Shown here in pieces: positions 33,722-42,023 of a stretch of 59,924 bases of DNA; positions within the stretch are counted from its first letter, which is position 1, and each line of letters begins with the position of its first letter. Made by a program: the position numbers and the translations under genes. Source of the stretch: Clostridiales bacterium (lineage in GTDB: Bacteria > Bacillota > Desulfotomaculia > Desulfotomaculales > VENG01); NCBI GenBank assembly GCA_021736985.1, contig JAIPEW010000017.1, positions 1-59,924 on the forward strand. Reading direction: 5' to 3'. Below the pieces are notes generated by a model. That model had not been told where the DNA came from. It saw only the letters and a list, made by a program, of their open reading frames with translations, and ran no database searches.

Positions 33722-34768
33722 TTATGGCATTACCAGTATGTTAGTTGGTACTTCTCTTTGTCTTCCGTCCGAGGGGCGGTTTAAAATCTCTCCCTTGTAA
33801 ACAAAAGCACTTGAACCGCCTCCATCCAGGTTGTATGCTTCGATAACACCGAGTTCTATAAGTTTTATTTGCAGCCTTTCCAGGGTTACTCCTCTGCTCC
33901 AGCTTGATTGGCGCCCGTCAACTACAATCATGATTAAATCCCCGTTTCCATATTCACCTAAGATGGTGCGGGGTTGTTTTTCATGCTGCCACTTTTCTGG
34001 TATGTCAACTGGTTTAAGATTTCTTATTAATATTGGTACAAAACTTACTCCCTGCCAGGGATTTAACTTGAGCAGGTTTTCTTTTTTCTTAAAGATTCCA
34101 CCTAATAAGTCTGCTTTCTTAGTTAGGCCTGCAAAAAATAAATTATCATGTGACGGGGAAAAACCATTTACAAGTTCGCCGTCTATTACGGTATTTCCAA
34201 TGGGCAGTATGTATTTTTTACCGTCTTGATAAACAGGGTAGAAACCTCCCCCGTTTATACCTAGTATAGCCTCTGTTCGCTTTACTGCGTGTCTGGTAGT
34301 TTCGCCTTCACCCTGTTTGCCGTTGCCCAGTGCTACTTTTACAGCACCGGGATCGAAAATCTTGATTTTTGCTATATAGCCCCGGTAATCCAGCTCTTTT
34401 AAAGAATAAATCTTTATTTCTACCTGGTCTGATTCATGTGTTTTTACAGGCATACCCAGGCGGTTGAGTATACGCTGCTCGTAGATATTATCTGATAGAT
34501 TTTTTTGCTGCATGCTCTGTTCGGATAGTTCTTTTAATCTCTCGTTTTGTTCTTTGTATTCTTGTTCTTGTTCTTTTATACTCTGGCTGACGATGCCCGT
34601 GCCTTCTTGCAGGTTGTGCACTTTTTCTTCTAGTGATTTAACCTCTGGTTTTATATCTTCCACGGGCAATTCTAGTGCACCTACTGTGCTGCCCAGGTTA
34701 ACAAGTACAAGCGCCAGCCCTATAAAAGGTGCTGCAAGAAATACTAAAAAAAAGTTAATATTCCGCAT
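33722..34768 (-). CDS. Phosphodiester glycosidase (NAGPA) family protein
   Basis: A 348-residue protein with an N-terminal membrane anchor or signal (INFFLVFLAAPFIGLALVLV), a coiled-coil stretch (about 45-95) and a C-terminal NAGPA domain. LGINGGGFYPVYQDGKK, IMIVVDGRQSSWSRGVTL and AYNLDGGGSSAFVYKG are the family motifs; relatives cleave GlcNAc-phosphodiester bonds or occur in exopolysaccharide loci. The start overlaps the 3' end of the preceding coiled-coil gene by 14 bases, so the two are translationally coupled. Confidence 0.88.
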   Translation of the reverse strand: MRNINFFLVFLAAPFIGLALVLVNLGSTVGALELPVEDIKPEVKSLEEKVHNLQEGTGIVSQSIKEQEQEYKEQNERLKELSEQSMQQKNLSDNIYEQRILNRLGMPVKTHESDQVEIKIYSLKELDYRGYIAKIKIFDPGAVKVALGNGKQGEGETTRHAVKRTEAILGINGGGFYPVYQDGKKYILPIGNTVIDGELVNGFSPSHDNLFFAGLTKKADLLGGIFKKKENLLKLNPWQGVSFVPILIRNLKPVDIPEKWQHEKQPRTILGEYGNGDLIMIVVDGRQSSWSRGVTLERLQIKLIELGVIEAYNLDGGGSSAFVYKGEILNRPSDGRQREVPTNILVMP

Positions 34769-35138
34769 CGCCTGTCTCCCTCAATATTTTTAAGCTTTTT
34801 TGTAAATTTTTTAACTGGCTGTCCAGTTGTTCAATCTTATTGTTAAGCTGCTGCCGGGTATCTTTTGAACTGGATATTTTTTGGTCAGCCTGGTCCAGGG
34901 CTGCATCAACTTCTTCTATGCCTTCTTCAACTTCTTTTATGTTCTCTTTCAAGGCTTGTATGTGCATGGCATTTGTTTCTTGCACGTCTTTTATGGTGCT
35001 GTCGAAGTAATCTTTAGCGTAATAATATCCCCCGCCGGCAATGCCTGTCCATAAAGCCAGCAGCAATATTCCCAGCAGTATTTTAGTCATTGTGCTATTT
35101 TTGTCCTTTTTGCGCTTGTTTTCTGTTCGGGATGTCAT
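34755..35138 (-). CDS. Single-pass membrane protein with coiled coil
   Basis: A 127-residue protein: basic N-terminus (SRTENKRKKDK), one membrane helix (about 18-42, ILLGILLLALWTGIAGGGYY), then an uninterrupted coiled coil to the end (KEVEEGIEEVDAALDQADQK). It shares the membrane-anchor plus coiled-coil plan with the downstream phosphodiester glycosidase, whose gene overlaps it. The two may form a heteromeric complex at the cell surface; that is inference. An AGGTG site precedes the ATG. Confidence 0.75.
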   Translation of the reverse strand: MTSRTENKRKKDKNSTMTKILLGILLLALWTGIAGGGYYYAKDYFDSTIKDVQETNAMHIQALKENIKEVEEGIEEVDAALDQADQKISSSKDTRQQLNNKIEQLDSQLKNLQKSLKILRETGDAEY

Positions 35139-35282
35139 TTTTTCACCTGCCTTCCTTTTTTATTTTACTCTTTAAGTATATGGTATGATAGTATGATTTA
35201 ATTAAAAAGACAAAAATTTTATAAGTAATACCGGTTTGAATCAGCATCCGGCCTGCTGTAACACTGAGTATTCGAATTAAAC

Positions 35283-35425
35283 ATGTCACACTTTCCACCC
35301 CCCACATCATACTTCGCAAATGACGGGCTATGCAGTGTACCCGGACTCCGCTACCTTCCGGAAATTCACCGGCCCTTTCAATTTGAAGATTGTTATCGGA
35401 CCATAGATTTTTAGGGAGTTTTTGA
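35283..35425 (-). repeat. Inverted copy of dispersed repeats E2/E3
   Basis: The reverse complement of this stretch matches 21010-21100: E3 (CTTCCGGAAATTCACCGG, GAAGATTGTTATCGGACCAT) and the first part of E2 (CACATCATACTTCGCAAATG). The surrounding bases up to 35496 show no gene. Confidence 0.75.
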
Positions 35426-35496
35426 ATTAAAGGAAAAAGTGAAGTTTTGTAGAAAAATTATTTTAAATTTGGCATGATCAGGCGGTGTTCTTTTAT

Positions 35497-36321
35497 ATGA
35501 ATGATGTAACTATAGCACTTGCACAGGTTGAGGCCCGCTTCGGGCAGGTTGAACAGAACCTTGCTAAAATACGAGATTTTACCAGGGAAGCAGCAAGTAA
35601 AGGAACTAATATTATATGTTTCCCCGAGCTGTGCGTTCATGGCTACCAGCGGGAAAATGTGCATCGTATTGCCGAGCCTGTACCCGGAAGTAGTTCTGAT
35701 TTTATAATCAGTACAGCAAAAGAGACTGGAGTAGTTGTGTTAGCAGGAATGGCCGAAGACTCGGGAGAAGACAAGCCCTTCAATACTCATGTGATTGCTT
35801 ATCCCGATGGTATGCTGCAGAAATATAGAAAGACGCACCTGGGTAAAAGTGAAGAAGCATATTTTAGCCCGGCGAGCGTTCTGCCTGTTTATTCCGGGCC
35901 CGGTGCAAGTTTTGGTATAGAAATTTGCTGGGAGATGCATTTCCCTGAGATAAGCACTATATTATCCATAAAAGGCGCGGAGATAATTTTTGCTCCCCAT
36001 GCTTCACCTATCATGGTGGGTGACCGCAAAGAGATCTGGCTGAAATACCTGTCAGCACGGGCTTATGATAATTCTGCTTTTGTGGCTGCATGTAATTTAA
36101 CCGGTAAGGGTGATGAAAAGCAGAATTTCTGCGGTGGGGCCCTGGTTATAGATCCAAAAGGAAATGTAGTGTCAGAAGCTTTTAATGAGCGGGAGGAACT
36201 GCTGGTAACCAGGCTGGATTCCGGGCTGCTAAATAAAATTCGCTGCCAGGAATCGCGCTCTATGCGCCATAGTTTTTTCCTAAATGCACGCAGGCCCGAG
36301 CTTTACGGTGAATTGCTCTGA
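35497..36321 (+). CDS. Carbon-nitrogen hydrolase (nitrilase superfamily)
   Basis: A 274-residue single-domain amidohydrolase with the Glu-Lys-Cys triad: IICFPELCVHGYQ (Glu), KYRKTHLGKSEEAYFSP (Lys) and FGIEICWEMHFPE (Cys). Such enzymes hydrolyse amides, carbamoyl compounds or omega-amidated acids; the substrate cannot be assigned. ATG 35497 lies nine bases after AGGCGGTG; the GTG four codons earlier is within that site. Its 3' end overlaps the convergent NUDIX gene by 19 bases. Confidence 0.88.
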   Translation: MNDVTIALAQVEARFGQVEQNLAKIRDFTREAASKGTNIICFPELCVHGYQRENVHRIAEPVPGSSSDFIISTAKETGVVVLAGMAEDSGEDKPFNTHVIAYPDGMLQKYRKTHLGKSEEAYFSPASVLPVYSGPGASFGIEICWEMHFPEISTILSIKGAEIIFAPHASPIMVGDRKEIWLKYLSARAYDNSAFVAACNLTGKGDEKQNFCGGALVIDPKGNVVSEAFNEREELLVTRLDSGLLNKIRCQESRSMRHSFFLNARRPELYGELL

Positions 36322-36923
36322 TTAATTATCTTTAAGAAATTTACCAGTATTTTAGAAGTTATCCCCCAAATGAAGTAATTTTCGTACTCGTAATAATAGA
36401 CGGAGAAGTTCCACTGTTTTTTCCAGCCGGGCCCGTATACAGCAGGAACTTTTTCCAGGGGGAAGCAGGAATCATAGCGAACAGCTATATCTCCTTTTGT
36501 TACTACCGGCTCGTTATTTAAAAAGAAATCCAGGGGAATAGTGAAAACTTCTTTTACTTCTACCGGGTCCGGGGAAATATTATCGTAAGGTATTTTCCCC
36601 ACGTAAGGGTGAATAACCTTTCCTATTGGAGTAACTAGCAAGTCAAGGGGCCCGGCAAGCTCAATATTCTCTTCAGCTATACCCAGTTCTTCCGAGGTTT
36701 CCCGTACGGCAGCATGGGAAGGGGATTCATCCTTTTCTAGCATGCCCCCGGGAAAACATATTTCCCCGGGCTGGCGGTCCAGGTTCGGGGATCTTACCTC
36801 AAACAGAATCTGTGTTTTACCATTTGTTTTTATAACTGGCACAAGGACGGCAGAAATAGAATATTCTTCTTTGTCCATTAAGTAAGGCTCTCGCCCGCTA
36901 AATTTTTCTAAAAAATCATTCAT
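36303..36923 (-). CDS. NUDIX hydrolase, CoA pyrophosphatase type
   Basis: A 206-residue protein containing the Nudix box GGMLEKDESPSHAAVRETSE followed by ELGI (G-x5-E-x7-RE-x2-EE). It is preceded by SPNLDRQPGEICFPGG, which matches the extra UPF0035 motif of CoA pyrophosphatases (NudL/YeaB). The expected reaction is hydrolysis of CoA or its derivatives to 3',5'-ADP and phosphopantetheine. GGAGG lies 14 bases before ATG, somewhat far. It overlaps tail-to-tail with the nitrilase-like gene. Confidence 0.85.
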   Translation of the reverse strand: MNDFLEKFSGREPYLMDKEEYSISAVLVPVIKTNGKTQILFEVRSPNLDRQPGEICFPGGMLEKDESPSHAAVRETSEELGIAEENIELAGPLDLLVTPIGKVIHPYVGKIPYDNISPDPVEVKEVFTIPLDFFLNNEPVVTKGDIAVRYDSCFPLEKVPAVYGPGWKKQWNFSVYYYEYENYFIWGITSKILVNFLKIINQSNSP

Positions 36924-37021
36924 GATGTGGGTAACGGCCTCCTGAATATATAGTTATATATGCTCATGTTAGCAGGAAAAATTATATTAAATTTACTTGT
37001 TTTTTTATATTTTAACTTATC

Positions 37022-37060
37022 TGCCGGGAACCCCCTTCCTGAGCGAAGCGAAGGGAGGGG
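37022..37060 (+). repeat. Short hairpin repeat P4
   Basis: TGCCGGGAACCCCCTTCCTG followed by AGCGAAGCGAAGGGAGGGG recurs with few changes at 59190-59230. It can form a CCCTT/AAGGG hairpin. The GAGCGAAGCGAAGG core resembles other dispersed intergenic palindromes in this window. Confidence 0.65.
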
Positions 37061-37097
37061 TAGTTCACAATACATGTCAATAGAAAGGGGGAGTATC

Positions 37098-37322
37098 ATG
37101 AGTTCACATGAAAAAAATATTAATATTCCCGAAGTTGGGGGTAACAAAAGTGTATCAGAGCTTGTAAAGGTCGATTCTATAGAAGAAGCTAACCGTTTGC
37201 TGCAAGAAGGATTAGTTTTTCTAGCAGTGTTTTACAACCAGGCCCTGGGCAAAGAAGAATATGTCCTTGGTAAACAGGAAGATGATAAAAATAGCAGGAG
37301 GCCTATTGGTTTTGGTAAATAA
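37098..37322 (+). CDS. Small hypothetical protein, 74 aa
   Basis: A 74-residue soluble protein from ATG 37098, five bases after GGGGGAG. A longer in-frame version reads through the P4 hairpin and is not credible. The core KVDSIEEANRLLQEGLVFLA plus VLGKQEDD suggests a small alpha/beta fold of the type seen in short clostridial hypotheticals. No family assigned. A strong terminator directly follows the stop. Confidence 0.65.
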   Translation: MSSHEKNINIPEVGGNKSVSELVKVDSIEEANRLLQEGLVFLAVFYNQALGKEEYVLGKQEDDKNSRRPIGFGK

Positions 37323-37348
37323 AAGGGGGCAAAACAACCCCCTTTTTT
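37321..37348 (+). terminator. Rho-independent terminator
   Basis: AAAAGGGGG/CCCCCTTTT stem with an eight-base loop and T run, overlapping the TAA of the 74-residue protein. Confidence 0.9.
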
Positions 37349-37357
37349 AATTAATAC

Positions 37358-37633
37358 AAAAACTCTAGTTTTTCCAGGCCGGTGTAATCTCCGCTCCCTA
37401 CTCCGGCAGATAAAATCGTCCGGGTTCAATCGGCCTCGGGCGCCGGAGAACCTTCATTTGCGAAGTGTAATGTGGGAGGTGGGAAGTGTGACAATTTGAG
37501 GAAGTCTGCTGCGTAGACTTTTCTTTTCCCACTTTTAATTTCCCACCTCTCACCTCTGTCCTTTGCACCGGCGCTTTTCCTCAGCCTCAATCGCTCTATG
37601 AATGCGCCTCCGTACGTCCGCTCCGAGTACCAC
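37358..37633 (+). repeat. Dispersed 240-bp repeat, copy F, with E2 unit embedded
   Basis: Left flank ACTCTAGTTTTTCCAGGCCG and core up to CGCCGGAGAACC match copy D. The core then switches to the E2 unit (37452-37565: CATTTGCGAAGTGTAATGTG ... CACCTCTGTCCTTTG), then resumes at CACCGGCGCTTTTCCTCAGC and ends GAGTACCACG. About 25 bases of the host core are replaced. E2 also occurs at 21079-21198. Confidence 0.8.
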
Positions 37634-37634
37634 G

Positions 37635-38384
37635 TTAATTAATGAGATATTCTATGTTGACATATGCATTTACTTTAACCATCCCCGGTGAAATGGAAGC
37701 AACTGATTCTGCTGCTCTGCCTGCGCCGTCAGCCATTTTTTTGTTGTATTCGATGGGCCTGGGATTATTGGAATTCCATGAAGCGTGAGCTGTTTTTATC
37801 CCCTTTAATTGAGTTCCCAGTGTGCTGGCCAGGATCTCTGCCCGGTTTTGCGCATCTGCAGCGGCTTTTTGCAGGGCTTTTTTCTTGAATTCCAGTGCGT
37901 CCCCTGTGGTAAATCTTACATTAGAAATCTGGTTTGCCCCGTTTTCCAGTGCTGTATCAATAACTTCTCCCAGGTTGTCCAGGTCTCTTACTTTTACTTT
38001 CATTCTGTGAACAGCTTCATAGCCTTCAATTTTTTTTGTTTTTTCTTCCTTGAGTGAACTCTGTTTTGAAGGATATGTGTATTGGGGATTGAGCCGGTAA
38101 TTTTGAGTTTGTATATCTTTGCCTGCTGTGCCTAGTTCTTTGAGTGCTTTCACTACTTTGCTAATATTGGCGGTGTTATTATGCTGCACTTTTTTAGCAT
38201 CCGGGCCCTCGGTAATGACGGAAAAATTTAATTCCGCCTGGTCCGGTGCAATTTCCATGGTGGCCTCCCCGTTTACCCTGATAGTATGTTCCGGGCTGTT
38301 TTCTGCTTGAGCTGTATTACTGCCTGTAAACAGTATGATTAATGTCAGGCAAACAGCAAGTACTGGCAGTTTAAATCTTCTCAT
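37635..38384 (-). CDS. SIMPL-domain (DUF541) secreted protein
   Basis: A 249-residue exported protein with signal peptide (MRRFKLPVLAVCLTLIILFT, cleavage near TAQA) and one SIMPL domain. IRVNGEATMEIAPDQAELNF is the characteristic first strand, followed by IQTQNYRLNPQYTY and NVRFTTGDALEFKKKALQKA. Members are periplasmic or surface proteins of uncertain role, linked to stress or outer-layer assembly. AGGAGGAG lies before ATG. It is a single gene whose stop abuts repeat copy F. Confidence 0.9.
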   Translation of the reverse strand: MRRFKLPVLAVCLTLIILFTGSNTAQAENSPEHTIRVNGEATMEIAPDQAELNFSVITEGPDAKKVQHNNTANISKVVKALKELGTAGKDIQTQNYRLNPQYTYPSKQSSLKEEKTKKIEGYEAVHRMKVKVRDLDNLGEVIDTALENGANQISNVRFTTGDALEFKKKALQKAAADAQNRAEILASTLGTQLKGIKTAHASWNSNNPRPIEYNKKMADGAGRAAESVASISPGMVKVNAYVNIEYLIN

Positions 38385-38900
38385 ATGTACTTCTCCTCCT
38401 TTAAATATTTACTTATATAGACGAAAAAACTCTAACGTCTGTTCCTAAATATTTATTTTTTACGTATATTGTTGTGTGTTATTGAGGAAAATAAAGAAAA
38501 ATTACTGTTAAACATGTAGGGTTTTTAGCTGTAAGCCGGGTGGAGCCGGGGAGCTCTCAGGAGATTCCGTATTTTTTTCGAACATGGAATATATTTGTGG
38601 GAGTATTTTGTGCTGCTGCATAGCAATTTTTTATACCCTGAGCAGTCAAAGCTTTCGGGAGTTTATCTAGCACTCAGTAAAATATAAAAGATTTATCTTA
38701 AGTAATTAAGAAAGATAGATTTTAAGTTTTGCCTTTTATATAATAGCAGGCTGAGTGTTGGGCCGCTGTCTTCCGGAAATTCCTCGACCCTTTGGGGCTA
38801 CAGAGTTTATAGAGTTTTCGAATTAGATTGCCCACAAAACATGGTGTTTCGTTTTTTCTGTGCACGGGACGAATTTATATAAATTAATGGAGGTATCCTC
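38385..38900. other. 516-base intergenic region, no gene seen
   Basis: Mostly AT-rich and without a credible reading frame. Near 38756-38825 a segment (TCTTCCGGAAATTCCTCGAC ... AGAGTTTTCGAATTA) resembles inverted E3. A TATAAT occurs at 38739-38744 but has no good -35 partner. The end carries TGGAGGT, the ribosome site of the next gene. Confidence 0.5.
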
Positions 38901-40931
38901 GTGACGGTTAAGTTTCCTAATCTTTTTAAGCAGGGTAAGATCGGTGAGCTGGATATAAAAAACCGGGTTGTAATGCCGGCAATGGGTACAGGTATGCACG
39001 GGGGAGACGGTGAGGTGGTGCAGCAGGGGATAGATTATTATACTGCCCGGGCCCGGGGCGGCACCGGTCTTATTATCGTTGAGATAGCCGCAGTACATCC
39101 TACGACGAAGGGAATGAGCTACGGTATATATGATGACAGCTTTATCCCCGGCCTGCAGGAACTGGCTGGTGCTATAAAAAATAATGGTGCGCGAGCCTGT
39201 ATACAATTGTGGCATGCCGGGCGCCAGATAAACAGCGCTCAAACTGGGATGGAAATTGTAGCACCTTCTTCTATCCCGTGTCCCATGTGTCATGAAGAAC
39301 CGCGGGAACTTGCTGTCCCGGAAATAAAAGAGCTGGTGGAAGCTTATGGTAATGCTGCTCTCCGGGCCCAGAAAGCAGGGTTTGAATGCGTGGAAGTACA
39401 TGGTGCACACGGGTATTTAATAGCCCAGTTTTTATCCCCGTATTCCAATAACCGCAATGACGATTACGGCGGTACATTTGAAAATCGCCTGCGTTTTGCA
39501 GCTGAAGTAGTGCAAAACATTAAGAAGAAGTGCGGGGAAAATTTTCCGGTAATTTTTAGAATAAGCGGAGAGGAATACGTCGACGGGGGACTTACTATTG
39601 AATCAAGTAAAAGGATAGCCCGGGAACTAGTTTCCCACGGGGTAGATTGCATGCATGTTTCAGTTGGTAATTACGAAACGATACACTGGGTAGTTCCCCC
39701 CATGGATAAAGACAGGGGATTTAATGTCTGGGCAGCAGCGGCCATAAAAGAGGTAGTAAACGTACCGGTTATAGCTGTTGACAGGATTAACAACCCCCGG
39801 CTGGCAGAAGAAGTGCTGTCCAGGGGAAAAGCTGATTTTACAGCAATAGGTAGAGGGGTATTAACTGATCCGGAGTTTGCCAATAAAGCCCGGGATGGGC
39901 GGGAAAAGGAGATAAAAAAATGTATTGCTTGCAATCAGGGCTGCGTGAACAGGCTGTTGATAGAGCAAAGGCATACTACGTGCATTTTAAACCCGGCCTG
40001 CGGGCGGGAACGGGAATTTCAGTTAAAGCCGGCCTTAAGGCGCAAAAATATTGTAGTTGCCGGCGGGGGCCCGGCTGGAATGGAAGCAGCACAGACTGCT
40101 GCCAGGAGGGGACATCGCGTAACGCTTTTTGATGTTAATGATAGATTGGGAGGTCGTTTTAGGATTGCATCATATCCTCCCAAAAAAGAAGAAATAAAAG
40201 AATATTGCGAGTACATGGAATACATGCTGCCCAAAGCAGGGGTTGATGTAAGGTATAATACCCGGGTAACTCCAGAGTTGATAGCCAGGGAAAACCCGGA
40301 TGCAGTCATAGTGGCTACTGGAGGCAAACCGGTATTTCCACCCCTGCAGGGGGTAGAGCGGTCCGGCGTAGTTTCTGCACAGGAAGTCCTGGAGCAGAAA
40401 ACAGAAGTAGGGGGTAATGTTGTCATAATAGGAGGAGGCAGTACCGGCCTGGTAACTGCTGATCACCTTGCTAAGCGTGGGAGAAAGGTGACAGTGTTGG
40501 AAGCAGGAGAGACAATAGGTGAAGACGAGGGCCCGGCACGTAAGATATTTCTCATGGAAAGGTTAGGGAAAAATGGTGCAGACATTTATACAAATGCTGC
40601 AGTTCAAGCTATAACTGACAGGGGACTTGAAGTGAGTTTTTCTGGGAGTAAAACTGAACTAGAAGCAAACAGTGTAATAATGGCAGTAGGAGATAAACCC
40701 GTGGATGAATTATCTGAGAGGCTGCGCGACATGGGGGTTCCAACGTTTGTCATCGGTGATGCCAGGAATGTGCGTAAAGCAACAGAAGCAATTTATGAAG
40801 GAGTAAAATTGGGTCTTGAAATTGAAAAACGCCTTGAACCGCACCTGGAGCCCGGAAACAGGATAATGTTTGGTACTCGCATAAAAGATAATCCGGCCAT
40901 CGAATTCGGTGTAAGCCCGGCAGCACATTAA
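38901..40931 (+). CDS. Old yellow enzyme / 2,4-dienoyl-CoA reductase-type flavoprotein with 4Fe-4S
   Basis: A 676-residue protein with the three-part plan of FadH/BaiCD/trimethylamine dehydrogenase. The FMN TIM barrel (about 1-330) includes VVMPAMGTGMH and EVHGAHGYLIAQFLSPYSNN, with HGAHGYL at the active site. The cluster motif is CIACNQGCVNRLL, then a cysteine 12 residues further (C-x2-C-x3-C-x12-C). FAD/NAD(P) Rossmann domains carry VVAGGGPAGMEAAQTAARRG and VVIIGGGSTGLVTADHLAKR. The likely reaction is reduction of an alpha,beta-unsaturated carbonyl, enoate or thioester. GTG 38901 follows TGGAGGT by nine bases. It is alone between repeats. Confidence 0.9.
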   Translation: MTVKFPNLFKQGKIGELDIKNRVVMPAMGTGMHGGDGEVVQQGIDYYTARARGGTGLIIVEIAAVHPTTKGMSYGIYDDSFIPGLQELAGAIKNNGARACIQLWHAGRQINSAQTGMEIVAPSSIPCPMCHEEPRELAVPEIKELVEAYGNAALRAQKAGFECVEVHGAHGYLIAQFLSPYSNNRNDDYGGTFENRLRFAAEVVQNIKKKCGENFPVIFRISGEEYVDGGLTIESSKRIARELVSHGVDCMHVSVGNYETIHWVVPPMDKDRGFNVWAAAAIKEVVNVPVIAVDRINNPRLAEEVLSRGKADFTAIGRGVLTDPEFANKARDGREKEIKKCIACNQGCVNRLLIEQRHTTCILNPACGREREFQLKPALRRKNIVVAGGGPAGMEAAQTAARRGHRVTLFDVNDRLGGRFRIASYPPKKEEIKEYCEYMEYMLPKAGVDVRYNTRVTPELIARENPDAVIVATGGKPVFPPLQGVERSGVVSAQEVLEQKTEVGGNVVIIGGGSTGLVTADHLAKRGRKVTVLEAGETIGEDEGPARKIFLMERLGKNGADIYTNAAVQAITDRGLEVSFSGSKTELEANSVIMAVGDKPVDELSERLRDMGVPTFVIGDARNVRKATEAIYEGVKLGLEIEKRLEPHLEPGNRIMFGTRIKDNPAIEFGVSPAAH

Positions 40932-40956
40932 CCCGGCGCATCTGCGCCGGGTTTTT
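40930..40956 (+). terminator. Rho-independent terminator
   Basis: ACCCGGCGCA/TGCGCCGGGT stem with a two-base loop and T run, overlapping the stop of the flavoprotein gene. Confidence 0.93.
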
Positions 40957-40961
40957 AATTC

Positions 40962-41002
40962 AATAAGTAAAAAAATGTGCCAGGCACGATTTTTTACTTA
41001 TT
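40962..41002. repeat. Palindrome P2, second copy
   Basis: AATAAGTAAAAAAATGTGCC and its near-complement, with two mismatches, centred on one A. Same family as 27438-27476. It lies directly after a terminator, not on a stop codon. Confidence 0.85.
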
Positions 41003-41056
41003 ACTTAATACGATATATAATTTATATGTGTAATATTTTGATAGCGGAGGTATAAT

Positions 41057-41926
41057 ATGAAATCATTACCAACCAGCCCTGATTTTTGGAAGAAAATGTG
41101 GCAGGAAGCGCTGGAGACATCACCGGTGGCACGCAGGCGCTGCCGCAGTGAAGAAGAGTTAGTTGAAAATTGGAATAAGCGTGCCAGGTGGTTTGCAAGG
41201 CGTGCAGGTGATAAGAACGGGGGAAAAAGGCAGCAGGCAGTCCTGAATATGCTGAAGGAAAAGGGGGCGCTTAAAGAAGGATACAGTGTGCTGGATATTG
41301 GTGCGGGGCCCGGAAATTTTTCTATCCCGATGGCATGCACGGTAGAACAAGTTACAGCCCTGGAACCTGCCGCCGGCATGGTGGAAATATTGAAAGAAAA
41401 TGCACAAACTGAACAGTTAAATAATATTGAAGTTGTTGAGCGTACATGGCAGGATATTGATATAGAAAAGGACAAGCTGTCCGGTAAGTTTGACCTGGTG
41501 TTTGCTTCCATGTCCCCCGGTATTAGGGACCATGAAACTCTTGACAAAATGTTACGTGCTTCCAGGGAGTTTTGTTACATGAGCGGTTTTTCAGGCCGCA
41601 GGTGGGGACAGCCCTATATTGATCTCTGGGAGCATTTTTTTGCAGAAGATATAGGAGATACTCCGGGTGACATACTATATCCCTGGGGGTATCTCTATGC
41701 TTCAGGATATCGTCCGGAGACAAGGTTTTCTACAATACGCCATGTAAATGAAGAGCCGGTAGAAAAAGCAGTAGAAAACTTAACAAGATTTTTCTGGGCT
41801 TACATGGACATAACTCCCGAAGTCAAGCAGGACATAGAAAGATACGTACAAAAAAGAGCTGAAAACGATATTTTTAGCTACGAAAATACTGTCTGTCAGG
41901 GCATGATACTGTGGAAAGTGCAATAA
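41057..41926 (+). CDS. Class I SAM-dependent methyltransferase
   Basis: A 289-residue protein. VLDIGAGPGNFSIPMA is the SAM-binding loop, TALEPAAGMVEILKENA the motif II acidic position, and FDLVFASMSPGI the post-II segment; the C-terminal ~110 residues are a helical and substrate domain with Trp/Tyr-rich sequence (IDLWEHFF, YPWGYLYASGY). The resemblance is to small-molecule methyltransferases found near corrinoid or metal genes, but the substrate is not known. GGAGG precedes the ATG. The last codons and the stop are built into a palindrome (41915-41957). Confidence 0.85.
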   Translation: MKSLPTSPDFWKKMWQEALETSPVARRRCRSEEELVENWNKRARWFARRAGDKNGGKRQQAVLNMLKEKGALKEGYSVLDIGAGPGNFSIPMACTVEQVTALEPAAGMVEILKENAQTEQLNNIEVVERTWQDIDIEKDKLSGKFDLVFASMSPGIRDHETLDKMLRASREFCYMSGFSGRRWGQPYIDLWEHFFAEDIGDTPGDILYPWGYLYASGYRPETRFSTIRHVNEEPVEKAVENLTRFFWAYMDITPEVKQDIERYVQKRAENDIFSYENTVCQGMILWKVQ

Positions 41927-41957
41927 GTTGGTGCTTGTCACCAACTTATTGCACTTT
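41915..41957. repeat. Palindrome P1 with extended arms, overlapping a stop codon
   Basis: 19-bp perfect arms (41915-41933 and 41939-41957) around five bases. The inner 12 bp match P1 elsewhere; the outer AAAGTGC matches the methyltransferase 3' end and is mirrored beyond the stop. It probably also terminates transcription. Confidence 0.88.
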
Positions 41958-42023
41958 TAAAGAGGGATTTTTAGATGTTATGTCAAATTAAGTTATTTTA
42001 TAATGTTAAAAGAGGTGTAGTCT

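Noticed and set aside
36960-37097. 46-codon N-terminal extension of the 74-residue protein
   Set aside because: Passes through the P4 hairpin and lacks a ribosome site, whereas ATG 37098 has GGGGGAG.
38823-39410. 195-codon open frame antisense to the flavoprotein
   Set aside because: The sense frame encodes conserved OYE motifs; shadow only.
20838-41957. CRISPR-like reading of the short palindromes
   Set aside because: Palindromes are single and far apart, not in a spaced array; no cas genes present.
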